A DNA stretch of 64,000 bases, taken from contig JAPFFF010000011.1 of assembly GCA_039105265.1 (NCBI GenBank), forward strand, positions 682,001 to 746,000, in the 5' to 3' direction. The notes under the pieces were generated by a model, which saw only the letters and a list, made by a program, of their open reading frames with translations, ran no database searches and was not told the DNA's origin. Both the position numbers and the translations under genes were made by a program. Position 1 is the first letter of the stretch. Every line of letters begins with the position of its first letter. Positions 19,497 to 29,196 of the stretch are shown piece after piece. The DNA is from Tritrichomonas musculus. Its lineage: Eukaryota > Parabasalia > Tritrichomonadida > Tritrichomonadidae.

Positions 19497-22400
19497 CTAC
19501 TCTATATTTGCGCACTTCTTCTCTAATGTAGCAAGTCTTGTCTCAAGGGTATCAATATATGCATCCTTCTGGTCTATCATTTCCTTCACTTCTGCTTTAG
19601 TAATATAAGCAGTCATATCTATATCCTCCAGTGGATGCTTAGTACTTGACTTGCTTTCTAGTTCTTTGATTTTCTCGCACATGAATGCTATTGTACCCTT
19701 TAAAGTATCGCGATATGTCTTTGCAATATTAATACATGTATCAAATGAAACCATCATCTTATCAGCATCCTTCATTGTTATTTCAAGTTCAGGTTCATCA
19801 TCTGTTTCTTCATGATATGCCCATGCAAGAATCTTTTCTAATACATCTTCCTCTGCTAATGTTTCTGGGTTATCATTACGACGGAACCAACTTGGAATAT
19901 TAAATAATCCTATTCTATTTGCTACATATGCTTCTGCTGCTACTCCTGCTATAGCTGCTGCATCACCAGGATGATGTCTAACAAACTGCCATTGACCATG
20001 TAAGAACCTTCTAGCAACATAACCTACTGCTCCCATAATAACCTGGGTAGTTGCACTTATAACACCATCTTGTTGGTACATTTCTATCACTCCATTCACA
20101 ATATTAATTACATGTAGTCTTCTTCTATCTATTGTAGCAACTACATTTCCATTATATAGTACTTGTGTTATTTCTTCACCAGTTGTTTCATCTAATGTGT
20201 CATTAAAAGCTAAAAGATTACCATGAGAATAAATATTATCCATTAGTTCTCCTCTTTGTTCATCACTCATTTGTTCTATCATTCTTGCTGTTATTGCTGG
20301 TGTTGTTCCTGGTACTGTCCAAGTATCTGTTGTGGCAACAAGGTCATAATGCTGATATCTAACTCCATTTGCATTGACTTCTATTTGTGAATTTATTCCA
20401 ACAAATCGTACTTGACCTCCACTAATATTTGCTGTTGTTGGTGCTGAATAATCAATAGTAGCAACAATTGGGTCAATAGTCTCTCCTCTATGGTCAATAA
20501 TATTTATCCATGCTTCCATTGTTTGGTCATTCAAGTAAGGTTCTAAACCAATATCTCCATTTTGAACAAATGGTAAATTTAGTCTATCTTGCATCGATAA
20601 TTGTTCAATATCTCTCGCTGTGTATGTTGTTCCTTCCCATTCTATTGACCAATTATTATCAGTAGCTCTATGTATTCTATCTGTCATCTCAATATCAGCT
20701 GGCCTTATTAGAGTCCTTCGTTGAAATACATTATTATGGATAATGAGTTGGTCATTATAAAACAAATCATACACATTAAACCACTCTCTTCCATGATATT
20801 GGATACGTAAGATATCAGGATGATTAGCAACTAATGCATTTCGTTCTTCTCTTGTCAAATCTGCTATGTCTTCTAAGGTATACTGAGTTCCAGCAATATC
20901 AATAACAGGAACTTGATTCCTAAGTGCAATCGTAGTTGATGCCGTATTTGTCATTGTAGTCTGTGGTACAGTTATATCTGTTCGAATCTCATCTGTTTCA
21001 TCTGTAACAACTTGTGGCTGTACTTCTCTATGAGTTCTCACTAATGATTGTTCAGTGGTTGTGATAGTATTAGTTGCATTATCAGTATCATTATCAGTTA
21101 TTGTAATCGAGGATGAATTAATATTTAATGTTTCAGTTCCATTTGTATCTGGTCTATTCCTAAAGAAGTGTAAGACATTCGAACCAAGTGTAGCAATAGC
21201 ATTTCCTAACTGAGTCAGTGCATGTGTTGTCGAAAGGACAACCTGTGTTGCTGAAAAGGTTCCTATAGCTCCTGCAATAGGATTTTGAACAGTTGTTGTT
21301 ATTGGCAAAAATCTTTCCATAGTCATCTTATCAGCCTTCAAATCAACATTCACCAAAAACTTACCTTGAAAGCCACTACCTCCATCACCAGGATAACCAC
21401 CCCCGCCTCCTCCTCCACTTCCTCCTGGACCAGGGAAAGGTCTTGTTTGATACGTGTTGATTCGTAAATTATTATCTGTCATATTTAATGTTGATGCTGC
21501 TGCATAAATTTGAAAACCAAGGTTTACTAATTGTAATACAGTATTCATTACTGTCATAAATTTTTGTATTTCTGCTACGTATTCATTATATAGTGACTGA
21601 ACTCTCATTTGTTCTACAATGTTATTAACTATCTCTCGTAAAACAGCATATTCATAACCTAATGTATCAACAGTTCCTCCAACAACATTTAAATCTCGGC
21701 GCATAGTCATAATATTATCAGCCCATATAATCTTTGATGAATATATATTATAGTCTGTTGATATACAAGTGCATTTTCTAGGATCTGGCTCTACTTCATA
21801 AAATTGTTGATATATAATTATATGAAATGGGTTTGTACCAAAACTATCTAGCTCAAAATAGTTCTTCTCTATATAGATAGCAATATTTTTATTCACATCT
21901 GCTGAGAGAATAGACATACCAGATTCGAATCTTTTTTCTCTATAACAACTAAACAATTCAAGGACCTGATTATTTCCATAAGTATTAACATATTCTGATG
22001 TTACCGCTCCTGCAACAAGATTACAATCCCACTGTATTGTCGTAATACGCTCTTTTATGTCTAAATCACATTTAACATATAAGGCTGTTTTATTCAACTT
22101 TTTTGGTGCTGAAACTGATATCACTAAAACATCGTAATCCTCATCATCTTTTGTGTATTTTTTTCTTCTTCCCTTACCACCATCATCCCAAAATGCATCC
22201 ACTCCTTCAGTAACTTCACTTCCATCTTTATTTATGATTCTCCAATTCTTGAGATATGGGTACAATATTTCTGCGAAATTAAGTGAAGAATGGTCTTCAG
22301 GCATATCAGGATATATAGTTTCTTTCATCCATTTTACCATTTTGTCATAATGCTTGACAACAAACTCTGGTGACCCCCAATTTTTTTCTCCAATTGATAT

Positions 22401-24764
22401 CTTTGCTAAACAGTTATTGATACAATTATTACCGTTCCATTTCTCACCATCCCATGTTAATTCCCAATAGTGTCCAAATAAGTAATCTCTAAACTTAAAT
22501 ACCATATTAAGTGGTAAATTATAATTAGGGTCAATATCCCATCTCATACGATAATATTCACTATCTTCATCAATAATATCCGGCTTATATAAATATAATT
22601 GATCTGATTCTTTTAATGTAAAATATTTAGAGTCAGTAGAAGGAGTTGATATCTCATTATTCATAACCTTGTAGTCTACTACTTTTGCATTATATTCTTG
22701 TCTAAATATTTCTAATAACTCATAATCAATATCAATATCTATCTTATTTCCATCAGGGTCTACTATAGAATCTTCTGCTAATGTACGAGCATAAGCAATG
22801 GGAACTGGATCACCACCTGTTAATTTAATCATAATATATTCAAATCCATTAAAGAGTTTTTCAGCGATTGGACATATTACATACAAAACTGCAAGAGCTC
22901 CGATAGAAACTGCTGCACCACCCAAGACGAAAGCTATTATTGTAATCCTCACCATATGTGGACAATTTTCCCAAAATGTTCCTTTACCATCATTATCTTC
23001 ACCTGTAAAGAATAAATATGTATCATTACCAAACTTCTTAACTCCATTCCATAAAGCTATAAATGGTCTTTTAATTAACTTCCAGACGTTTCCCCAGAAT
23101 CCTTCCCATGATGTACATGCAACATTAACTTCTTTATATCCTTTCTTTTTCAACTCATCAACTGTTTTAGTAGTTGGTGTGATTTCCTTAAAACCCTCTA
23201 GCATTTCTTCAAAGTCAGGGTCTATTTCACCAACAAAATTTTCTATTTCACTATCATAGTTAGTTACTTTAAATACTATATTTTCTTCTTTTATCTCCCC
23301 TGTAAGTGCGTCTTTTAGGTTTCGATACCCTTCAAACACAATACATTTAAAATGAGACCAAAGAAAATAATATATATTATATAATGTTTTCAGGGTTTGA
23401 ATAAAGGCGTAGTCGATTGTTTTATAGGTTAATTTAAAAGACATCTTAGCAAGATATAGAGTAGTCGAAATTATATTATACAATAAGCTTTTTATCCATC
23501 CAATTGTCTTTTTACTATATAACCAATACTTAGATACATTGATTGTGAGTTCTTCAGGGGCATTATTAACTGGAATCTTATTTGTTATCAAATTCTTTAA
23601 TTCATCAGTAGTGGGAATTTCATAAACCATATCATCTTGGTTAACTAACTCCTTTGGTGGCTCAGTTGGAGTAGGTGTAGGAGTAGGAGTAGGTTCAGGT
23701 GTAGGAGTAGGAGTTGTTTCATCAATTTCTATTTTAACCTCATGTATTTCAGGTTCACCAGTTGTTTTATTAATTAAGCACATAGAAGTATTTCCACCTG
23801 TTAAGTTCAAGAGGGTCTCATAAGATATAGTTTGATCATTTAACGCATCTATCCATTTAGTAATATTAGCAGCTGTTGTATTTGTTTTATTAACAAAGTC
23901 TTTCATGTTAGTTATGTTAGTCTCATTGACATCATAGGTAGTTTCATTAGTAGTTTCATTAACCTTTTCATCAACATATTTAACAGGTTCTACCTCAGTA
24001 AAATTAACAGTATTATTTGCTATCCATTTAGATATATTTTCATTACTTGTACTTATATCTTGTATTATAGCGTCCATACTTTCTGGTTTCTTGTCCTCCG
24101 TTTCATAAGTTAAGGCTTGAGTAGTTTTATCTACATGTTCAACAATTATTTTTAAATCAGATAGTTTAGACCAATCGATACTAGGTGCAATTGCATTATT
24201 TACATCATCTATATTTTTAATCATTAAGTTCATTACATTTAGCATACCTTGATGATTCTGTGTAAGTGCTTCTATTAGTTTCTTGTGTGTACTAACATCA
24301 TATGATTCTGTTATTATTTCTTTATCATTTACCTCACCTGTAAAATAGTTTAATGTAGCACCAGGTGCAATACCAGAATCTACGTCATCCTTCATTTTAG
24401 CTAGAAAGGTATGTAAATTAGTAGCACTATCTCGTAGTCTTTCATAGAGCTTATTGAAGCTTGCACAATATTGTATTTTTGGTGTCAGTGTACCGTTAGT
24501 ATTCCATGTATAAATACCTTTCCCTGCCATAAGATTAAGCGCACCAAAGTTTTCGAATCCATTTTTTTCGAAATAATCACCAACTATTTTTTCATCTATT
24601 TCAGCTTTGTTGTAGATACAATTAAATTGCACCATTTCGCCAGGTTCAATAGTGTTTTCGATGTTTAGTCGTTTACCATCTTCTTCATCAATAGTGATTT
24701 CTATATCATTTGATTTGAGTTTATATGCTTCCTTGCTCTTTGCAGAATACAGTGCCAAAGACAT
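19497..24764 (-). CDS. Giant fibre-like protein with membrane segment (1755 aa), family D
   Basis: Starting at the ATG at 24762-24764 (an upstream TTG-start extension is less likely), this encodes 1755 residues. Landmarks: a Thr-rich N-terminal third with many NxT/NxS sites, a Pro/Thr tract near 350-370, a hydrophobic helix-rich stretch near 410-460 and a strong membrane segment near 603-632 (IAFVLGGAAVSIGALAVLYV). The shared fibre segments lie near 735-755 and 1000-1025, a Gly-rich tract near 1110-1125 and a coiled coil at the C-terminus. It is paralogous to the 1307-residue neighbour. A virion surface or host-contact role is inferred. Its start lies 18 bases from the divergent 24783 gene. 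Confidence 0.7.
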   Translation of the reverse strand: MSLALYSAKSKEAYKLKSNDIEITIDEEDGKRLNIENTIEPGEMVQFNCIYNKAEIDEKIVGDYFEKNGFENFGALNLMAGKGIYTWNTNGTLTPKIQYCASFNKLYERLRDSATNLHTFLAKMKDDVDSGIAPGATLNYFTGEVNDKEIITESYDVSTHKKLIEALTQNHQGMLNVMNLMIKNIDDVNNAIAPSIDWSKLSDLKIIVEHVDKTTQALTYETEDKKPESMDAIIQDISTSNENISKWIANNTVNFTEVEPVKYVDEKVNETTNETTYDVNETNITNMKDFVNKTNTTAANITKWIDALNDQTISYETLLNLTGGNTSMCLINKTTGEPEIHEVKIEIDETTPTPTPEPTPTPTPTPTEPPKELVNQDDMVYEIPTTDELKNLITNKIPVNNAPEELTINVSKYWLYSKKTIGWIKSLLYNIISTTLYLAKMSFKLTYKTIDYAFIQTLKTLYNIYYFLWSHFKCIVFEGYRNLKDALTGEIKEENIVFKVTNYDSEIENFVGEIDPDFEEMLEGFKEITPTTKTVDELKKKGYKEVNVACTSWEGFWGNVWKLIKRPFIALWNGVKKFGNDTYLFFTGEDNDGKGTFWENCPHMVRITIIAFVLGGAAVSIGALAVLYVICPIAEKLFNGFEYIMIKLTGGDPVPIAYARTLAEDSIVDPDGNKIDIDIDYELLEIFRQEYNAKVVDYKVMNNEISTPSTDSKYFTLKESDQLYLYKPDIIDEDSEYYRMRWDIDPNYNLPLNMVFKFRDYLFGHYWELTWDGEKWNGNNCINNCLAKISIGEKNWGSPEFVVKHYDKMVKWMKETIYPDMPEDHSSLNFAEILYPYLKNWRIINKDGSEVTEGVDAFWDDGGKGRRKKYTKDDEDYDVLVISVSAPKKLNKTALYVKCDLDIKERITTIQWDCNLVAGAVTSEYVNTYGNNQVLELFSCYREKRFESGMSILSADVNKNIAIYIEKNYFELDSFGTNPFHIIIYQQFYEVEPDPRKCTCISTDYNIYSSKIIWADNIMTMRRDLNVVGGTVDTLGYEYAVLREIVNNIVEQMRVQSLYNEYVAEIQKFMTVMNTVLQLVNLGFQIYAAASTLNMTDNNLRINTYQTRPFPGPGGSGGGGGGGYPGDGGSGFQGKFLVNVDLKADKMTMERFLPITTTVQNPIAGAIGTFSATQVVLSTTHALTQLGNAIATLGSNVLHFFRNRPDTNGTETLNINSSSITITDNDTDNATNTITTTEQSLVRTHREVQPQVVTDETDEIRTDITVPQTTMTNTASTTIALRNQVPVIDIAGTQYTLEDIADLTREERNALVANHPDILRIQYHGREWFNVYDLFYNDQLIIHNNVFQRRTLIRPADIEMTDRIHRATDNNWSIEWEGTTYTARDIEQLSMQDRLNLPFVQNGDIGLEPYLNDQTMEAWINIIDHRGETIDPIVATIDYSAPTTANISGGQVRFVGINSQIEVNANGVRYQHYDLVATTDTWTVPGTTPAITARMIEQMSDEQRGELMDNIYSHGNLLAFNDTLDETTGEEITQVLYNGNVVATIDRRRLHVINIVNGVIEMYQQDGVISATTQVIMGAVGYVARRFLHGQWQFVRHHPGDAAAIAGVAAEAYVANRIGLFNIPSWFRRNDNPETLAEEDVLEKILAWAYHEETDDEPELEITMKDADKMMVSFDTCINIAKTYRDTLKGTIAFMCEKIKELESKSSTKHPLEDIDMTAYITKAEVKEMIDQKDAYIDTLETRLATLEKKCANIE

Positions 24765-24782
24765 TTTATCAGAAATTAAATT

Positions 24783-25514
24783 ATGTTGTATAGTGTTCAG
24801 AGTCAACCAGGTAATTACAATACTGTAAGACTTAATATTGATATCCCATGGAAATGTCCATACGTGAAGTACTATGTTTCATCTATTAATACCAAAGCCA
24901 ACATATTGATGACAACTGCGGAAGATTATTTAATATTTACTACATCAAAGAGTGAGGTACGAATTGATTTTGAGGAGATGTATACCTATTCATTTGGATA
25001 TCTAGTCAAATTTCTAAATTCTCGTCAGACTACTATCACCTTCAAGAATATCAATAACAGAACCATATCATTAACACCTACTGAAAATATTACATTCAAG
25101 GAAGGAAGTCATAGAGCGAAATTGATTACTGGTTTGTTCAACTGCAAGGAATTTGATGTAAAAGCTAATGAAGAAAAAAATGTACCTGATCTACCTATAC
25201 TTGATTTTGCCAATAAGTTGTATTTAGTTTCATTACAGGGGGTAGCAACTCATTCATCAATTGGAGACCAAGAATATACCCCAAGTATCCTTGCAAACAT
25301 TGACACAATGATAATGGATCAAGAGGCAATGATAGTTAACTATGACATGACTAAGCCAATAAAAATAAAAGTTAATACGGATTCATTAAAATATTTGGAA
25401 ATGAGATTAGTTGATTTCATGTTTCAACCAGTAATATTAAAATCTCCTCTCTTCATTACCTTAAAAATAAAACCAAGCCAAGAGGCTGATATATATGACA
25501 TCCTTACTAAATGA
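24783..25514 (+). CDS. Penton-like minor capsid protein candidate (243 aa)
   Basis: A 243-residue, beta-rich protein. It begins with a strand series (NTVRLNIDIPWKCPYVKYYVSS) and ends with LEMRLVDFMFQPVILKSPLFITLKIKP. This closing pattern resembles those of the 116-residue family A protein (3630-3980) and the 37635-38963 family D protein. Small single jelly-roll proteins of this type form capsid vertices in Polintons, so that is the favoured reading. I cannot confirm it from motifs. The promoter must lie in the 18 bases shared with the divergent giant gene or within coding sequence. The 3' end overlaps the convergent GIY-YIG gene by 8 bases. Confidence 0.5.
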   Translation: MLYSVQSQPGNYNTVRLNIDIPWKCPYVKYYVSSINTKANILMTTAEDYLIFTTSKSEVRIDFEEMYTYSFGYLVKFLNSRQTTITFKNINNRTISLTPTENITFKEGSHRAKLITGLFNCKEFDVKANEEKNVPDLPILDFANKLYLVSLQGVATHSSIGDQEYTPSILANIDTMIMDQEAMIVNYDMTKPIKIKVNTDSLKYLEMRLVDFMFQPVILKSPLFITLKIKPSQEADIYDILTK

Positions 25515-25830
25515 TAGCTCTGGGACAATGATATTGGATATAAGTCCTAATAATATATATCATTTCATTCACATTCCCAACAAAGTACTCATTTCCTATA
25601 AATGCTGTTCCATCTCTTGTTGTTGCTCTCTTATAATTTTCTTCAAATATTGTTATTAATTCTTTTTCCACTTTTACTGAATCACTTACTGCTTCAATTA
25701 TATATACTTCGCTGTCTTTTGGATATTGTCCCATTCTTGTTGCAATCTTATTTGTTCTACCAATTTTGTATACAGGTTGATTAGAATAAGAAAATTCCCT
25801 TTCACGAATCAAATATATGTATTCTACCAT
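25507..25830 (-). CDS. GIY-YIG family nuclease, T5orf172-like (107 aa)
   Basis: A 107-residue protein with YIYLIRE near the N-terminus, VYKIGRTN near residues 21-28, TRMGQYP near 32-38 and a conserved glutamate in KVEKELI. The arrangement YxYLI...YKIGRT...R is that of T5orf172/MUG113 members of the GIY-YIG nuclease superfamily, which are common in large DNA viruses and phages as stand-alone or KilA/Bro-linked nucleases. It may cut DNA as a homing-type or repair nuclease. It lies between the penton-like gene and the polymerase gene, convergent with the former. Confidence 0.7.
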   Translation of the reverse strand: MVEYIYLIREREFSYSNQPVYKIGRTNKIATRMGQYPKDSEVYIIEAVSDSVKVEKELITIFEENYKRATTRDGTAFIGNEYFVGNVNEMIYIIRTYIQYHCPRAII

Positions 25831-25884
25831 TTTAGGGTTAATAAATATTTAGCGTGATATTTTTTTATTTCTTAATACACTTAA

Positions 25885-28800
25885 ATGACATACCTCTTTG
25901 ATATATCAGTTGACCTCTATTCGACTGCAAGAACGGAAGCAAGAAAAGAGTATAAGCAAAGGGTGAAAGACGTAAGAGACAAACGAAAGTTCAAGAAATA
26001 TTTGAAAGAATTCATGACCAAGGCTAAGAAAGAAATATCATTTGACATAGATATAGGTGATGATGAAGATAAGAGACTTGCTTTCACTGAAACATTAAGA
26101 CAATTACACAAAGAGAATAAGAAGAATATAGTAGTAAAAAGCGAATCATTAGGTGGTGAGGAATACAAATGGTTTACACTTTCCAAGGCACGAAGATTAG
26201 ATTCAACAATAGGACATATATCAGGGACAATAGACTTGAATGATGACTGTTCAGACAATAATCCTTGGGTTGGCAATGTATTCATCCCGGCAAAATACCA
26301 GTTGCTCTTCATTAAAAATAGAAAGAGAGGCAAGCAAACATCATTCACTATTAATAAAGAAGATAATAAAGGTAAGTTGTATGAAGAAGAAGTTGAAGTC
26401 GACGAAGATTATCGCGATAATCCAGAAGGTGGATTCTTCCCTTATATTAATCTTTCTGATTTAGACTTATCACAGTACCAAATATTCAAGACAGTTGATA
26501 AGAAGAACTATAAAGACAATTGTTTGGTATATGCTTGCATTCAGTCTGGTGTATTCACTGATGATGAAATAAATTATTTACGCTTTATGGTCAAGACTAG
26601 GTTAATCCCCAATAACTTGATATACGATATAGCCAAGCAGTTTAAATGCCATTTTGTTGTAAGAAGGATTGATGAGAAATATGATGAAAGAAGCCAACTA
26701 CAAATAAAAATAGATACAAGAAAGAGACCATGGGCCAAAGAGTTTGACCGAATTGTTGACTTATTACTGTACAAGAACCATTACATGATATATAAACCCC
26801 TAAATGGTGTTAAACCTATGGCAATATTTCGCAAGCTATTTAAAGAAGGAAAGTTCAGGGAGATAAAGAACTGTGAAATGAATATCTTAGCAACGAATGA
26901 ATACAACTCTCACTTAGCGGATTATACGGACCTTGAATATGATCCTGAATTGTGCTGTAAACTAATAGATTCATCAGAGACGAAAAAGGAGAGAGAGTGG
27001 AGTAGGATTTATTATTCTGATTTTGAAACCAATACCACTGTATCACCCCATATGCCTTATCTAAATATTACTGTGTACAGGACCAAAGAGTTAATTCATA
27101 AAATGATATTTGATGGAACCAATATCGCTGACAGATTACTAAAGTCATTGGAGAACAATTCTCTCATTTACTTCCATAACCTTAAATATGATGCTTGTTT
27201 CTTTATAAATACTCCTGGATGGGATGTACAAATAACAGAGAGAAGTGGAACGATTCTGCAAATAGTCATGACAAAGTATAAACCTAACAAGAGATTAACT
27301 TTCCGCAATAGCTACTCTATCATCCCTGCTGCATTAGCTTCATTTGGCAAGATGTTTCAGTTACCAGTTCATAAAGAGGTAATGGCATATAAAATATATA
27401 CTGAAAGGAACATAAATAGGAAAACTGTCTCTGCGCTTGAATTTCAACTACAGTATTACATGGAGAACCAAGACAAGAAACCATTGACACAGATAAAACA
27501 AGACTGGAAGCAATTAATAGATAATGCAAAAGCTTGTGGTGCATATGTTGGAGGAGCTATTGATATTATGAAGTATGCCATCTATTATTGCAAACTGGAT
27601 TGTATAGTATTAATGAAGGGAGTAGAGAAATTTAATAGAGATCTGGTAGAAGTATTTAAGCAGACGAAGACAAAGATGCTTGATGTCCATAACTTTATAT
27701 CCATTAGCTCTATTGGCTACTATTATGCATATAAATTTGGTTGCTTTGATGGGTGTTATCAACTTAGTGGTAAACCACAAAACTTCATTCAGAGATGCGT
27801 TAGTGGAGGTAGAACAATGACAGCTAATAATGAAAAGCAATATATAGAGGAAAGGATACAAGATTTTGATGCAGTCAGTTTATATCCTAGTGCAATGAGT
27901 ATTATGTCTGGTGTACCTAAAGGAGTGCCTGAAGTAATTCGCCTGGAGGCCTCAGGTACTAATCGTGCGGGCCCATCGGATATGTTTACGAAAGAATTAT
28001 TAGATTTTGATCAGTTCTTCATTGAAATCAATATCAAGAAGATTAAGTGCAAGGCTGATAAACCATATAAATTTGGTCAAATATTTAGTAGGAACGATCA
28101 AGGGTCAAAAATATTTAACAACAACCCCATCAACAATTATTACATAGACAAGAGAGCTTTTATGGACTTGATGGAGTTTTATGATTTCGATTATGAGTTT
28201 ATTAGAGGATATTACTTTGATAAAGGATTCAACAACAAGATTAATGTATTTATAGAGAAATTGTTCAATCTAAGAAGGAGATACCAAGATGCTAACAATC
28301 CATTGCAACAAACCATTAAACTACTTCTTAATTCTATTTACGGAAAATCTATCCTAAAGGCAACAACAACAGAAACTAAATGCATACCAAAAGATAAGGC
28401 AATAAAGTACATATGGAAGAACTATAATTACATAACAGAGGTGATAGAGAACAAGTCAATTGATAATGTATATGTTAAGAAGGTTAAACCAATAAACAGT
28501 CATTTTAATTTACCTCATTTTGGTGCTAGTGTCTTGTCATGGAGCAAACATTTAATGAATAGGGTAATGAGTACAGCTGAGCAAAATGGAATAGACATCT
28601 ACTATACTGATACAGATAGCGTACACGTTAGAGAAATAGATGTACCAAGGATAGCTGAGGTGTTCAAGAAAAAATATGGGAAGGAGTTGATTGGTAAGAA
28701 GATGACACAGTTTCATTGTGACTTTGATTCGTTTAATGGTGCTGTCGGTAGTGTTCATTCCAGGAAATTAATAGCATTAGGAAAGAAAAGTTACTTAGAT

Positions 28801-29037
28801 ATCCTAGTTGATGAACAAGGTAATGAAGGCTATCACATTAGATTAAAAGGAATACCAAAACAAGTTATCCTGAACAAAGCAAAAAGAATGGGTATAACAA
28901 TTGAGCAACTATATGAGAAACTTTATGATGGAGAGGAAATTACATTTAACCTCCTTGATGGTGCTAATTGCTTCAGAAAGAGTAGTTCTTATCAACAAGT
29001 AAATCTTCCTGTGTTTGAACGAAGAATCAAATTTTAA
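25885..29037 (+). CDS. Protein-primed DNA polymerase B with OTU-like domain (1050 aa), family D
   Basis: A complete family B polymerase. An OTU-like region has its Cys segment (DNCLVYACIQ) near residue 211 and its His segment (LLLYKNHYMIYKP) near 293. Exonuclease motifs are SDFET near 376, FHNLKYD near 429 and YCKLDC near 567. Polymerase motif A is AVSLYPSA near 662, motif B LLLNSIYGKS near 812 and motif C YYTDTDS near 906. It replicates linear Polinton DNA using a terminal protein primer. Unlike the family A and B polymerases it lacks the HNH insertion and the long N-terminal extension. The start follows TTTTTTTATTTC and reads CTTAAATG. The gene ends just before the first of two hairpin repeats. 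Confidence 0.92.
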   Translation: MTYLFDISVDLYSTARTEARKEYKQRVKDVRDKRKFKKYLKEFMTKAKKEISFDIDIGDDEDKRLAFTETLRQLHKENKKNIVVKSESLGGEEYKWFTLSKARRLDSTIGHISGTIDLNDDCSDNNPWVGNVFIPAKYQLLFIKNRKRGKQTSFTINKEDNKGKLYEEEVEVDEDYRDNPEGGFFPYINLSDLDLSQYQIFKTVDKKNYKDNCLVYACIQSGVFTDDEINYLRFMVKTRLIPNNLIYDIAKQFKCHFVVRRIDEKYDERSQLQIKIDTRKRPWAKEFDRIVDLLLYKNHYMIYKPLNGVKPMAIFRKLFKEGKFREIKNCEMNILATNEYNSHLADYTDLEYDPELCCKLIDSSETKKEREWSRIYYSDFETNTTVSPHMPYLNITVYRTKELIHKMIFDGTNIADRLLKSLENNSLIYFHNLKYDACFFINTPGWDVQITERSGTILQIVMTKYKPNKRLTFRNSYSIIPAALASFGKMFQLPVHKEVMAYKIYTERNINRKTVSALEFQLQYYMENQDKKPLTQIKQDWKQLIDNAKACGAYVGGAIDIMKYAIYYCKLDCIVLMKGVEKFNRDLVEVFKQTKTKMLDVHNFISISSIGYYYAYKFGCFDGCYQLSGKPQNFIQRCVSGGRTMTANNEKQYIEERIQDFDAVSLYPSAMSIMSGVPKGVPEVIRLEASGTNRAGPSDMFTKELLDFDQFFIEINIKKIKCKADKPYKFGQIFSRNDQGSKIFNNNPINNYYIDKRAFMDLMEFYDFDYEFIRGYYFDKGFNNKINVFIEKLFNLRRRYQDANNPLQQTIKLLLNSIYGKSILKATTTETKCIPKDKAIKYIWKNYNYITEVIENKSIDNVYVKKVKPINSHFNLPHFGASVLSWSKHLMNRVMSTAEQNGIDIYYTDTDSVHVREIDVPRIAEVFKKKYGKELIGKKMTQFHCDFDSFNGAVGSVHSRKLIALGKKSYLDILVDEQGNEGYHIRLKGIPKQVILNKAKRMGITIEQLYEKLYDGEEITFNLLDGANCFRKSSSYQQVNLPVFERRIKF

Positions 29038-29066
29038 AAATCTTCATCTTATTTTTGGTTTGGGTG

Positions 29067-29098
29067 AACAGGTTAGTTCTAACCCTATTTTTCTAACC
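29067..29098 (+). terminator. Putative 3'-end hairpin repeat, copy 1
   Basis: A 32-base repeat beginning AACAGGTTAGTTCTAACC, lying 30 bases after the polymerase stop. GGTTAG and CTAACC can pair, and a T-rich run follows. The same sequence occurs at 29164-29195 and, inverted, at 30295-30326. Confidence 0.5.
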
Positions 29099-29163
29099 AT
29101 TCAGAGTCATCTGATTAAACAAAAATATAAGATGATTTTTTTAGTATTTTTGGTCCTTGGGTT

Positions 29164-29195
29164 AACAGGTTAGTTCTAACCCTATTTTTCTAACC
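29164..29195 (+). terminator. Putative 3'-end hairpin repeat, copy 2
   Basis: Identical 32-base repeat immediately next to the stop of the convergent 350-residue gene. With copy 1 it fills the convergent gap between two genes. Confidence 0.5.
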
Positions 29196-29196
29196 T

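Noticed and set aside
24765-24806. Longer 5' end for the giant fibre gene
   Set aside because: It would need a TTG start and would overlap the divergent 24783 gene. The ATG at 24762-24764 is simpler.
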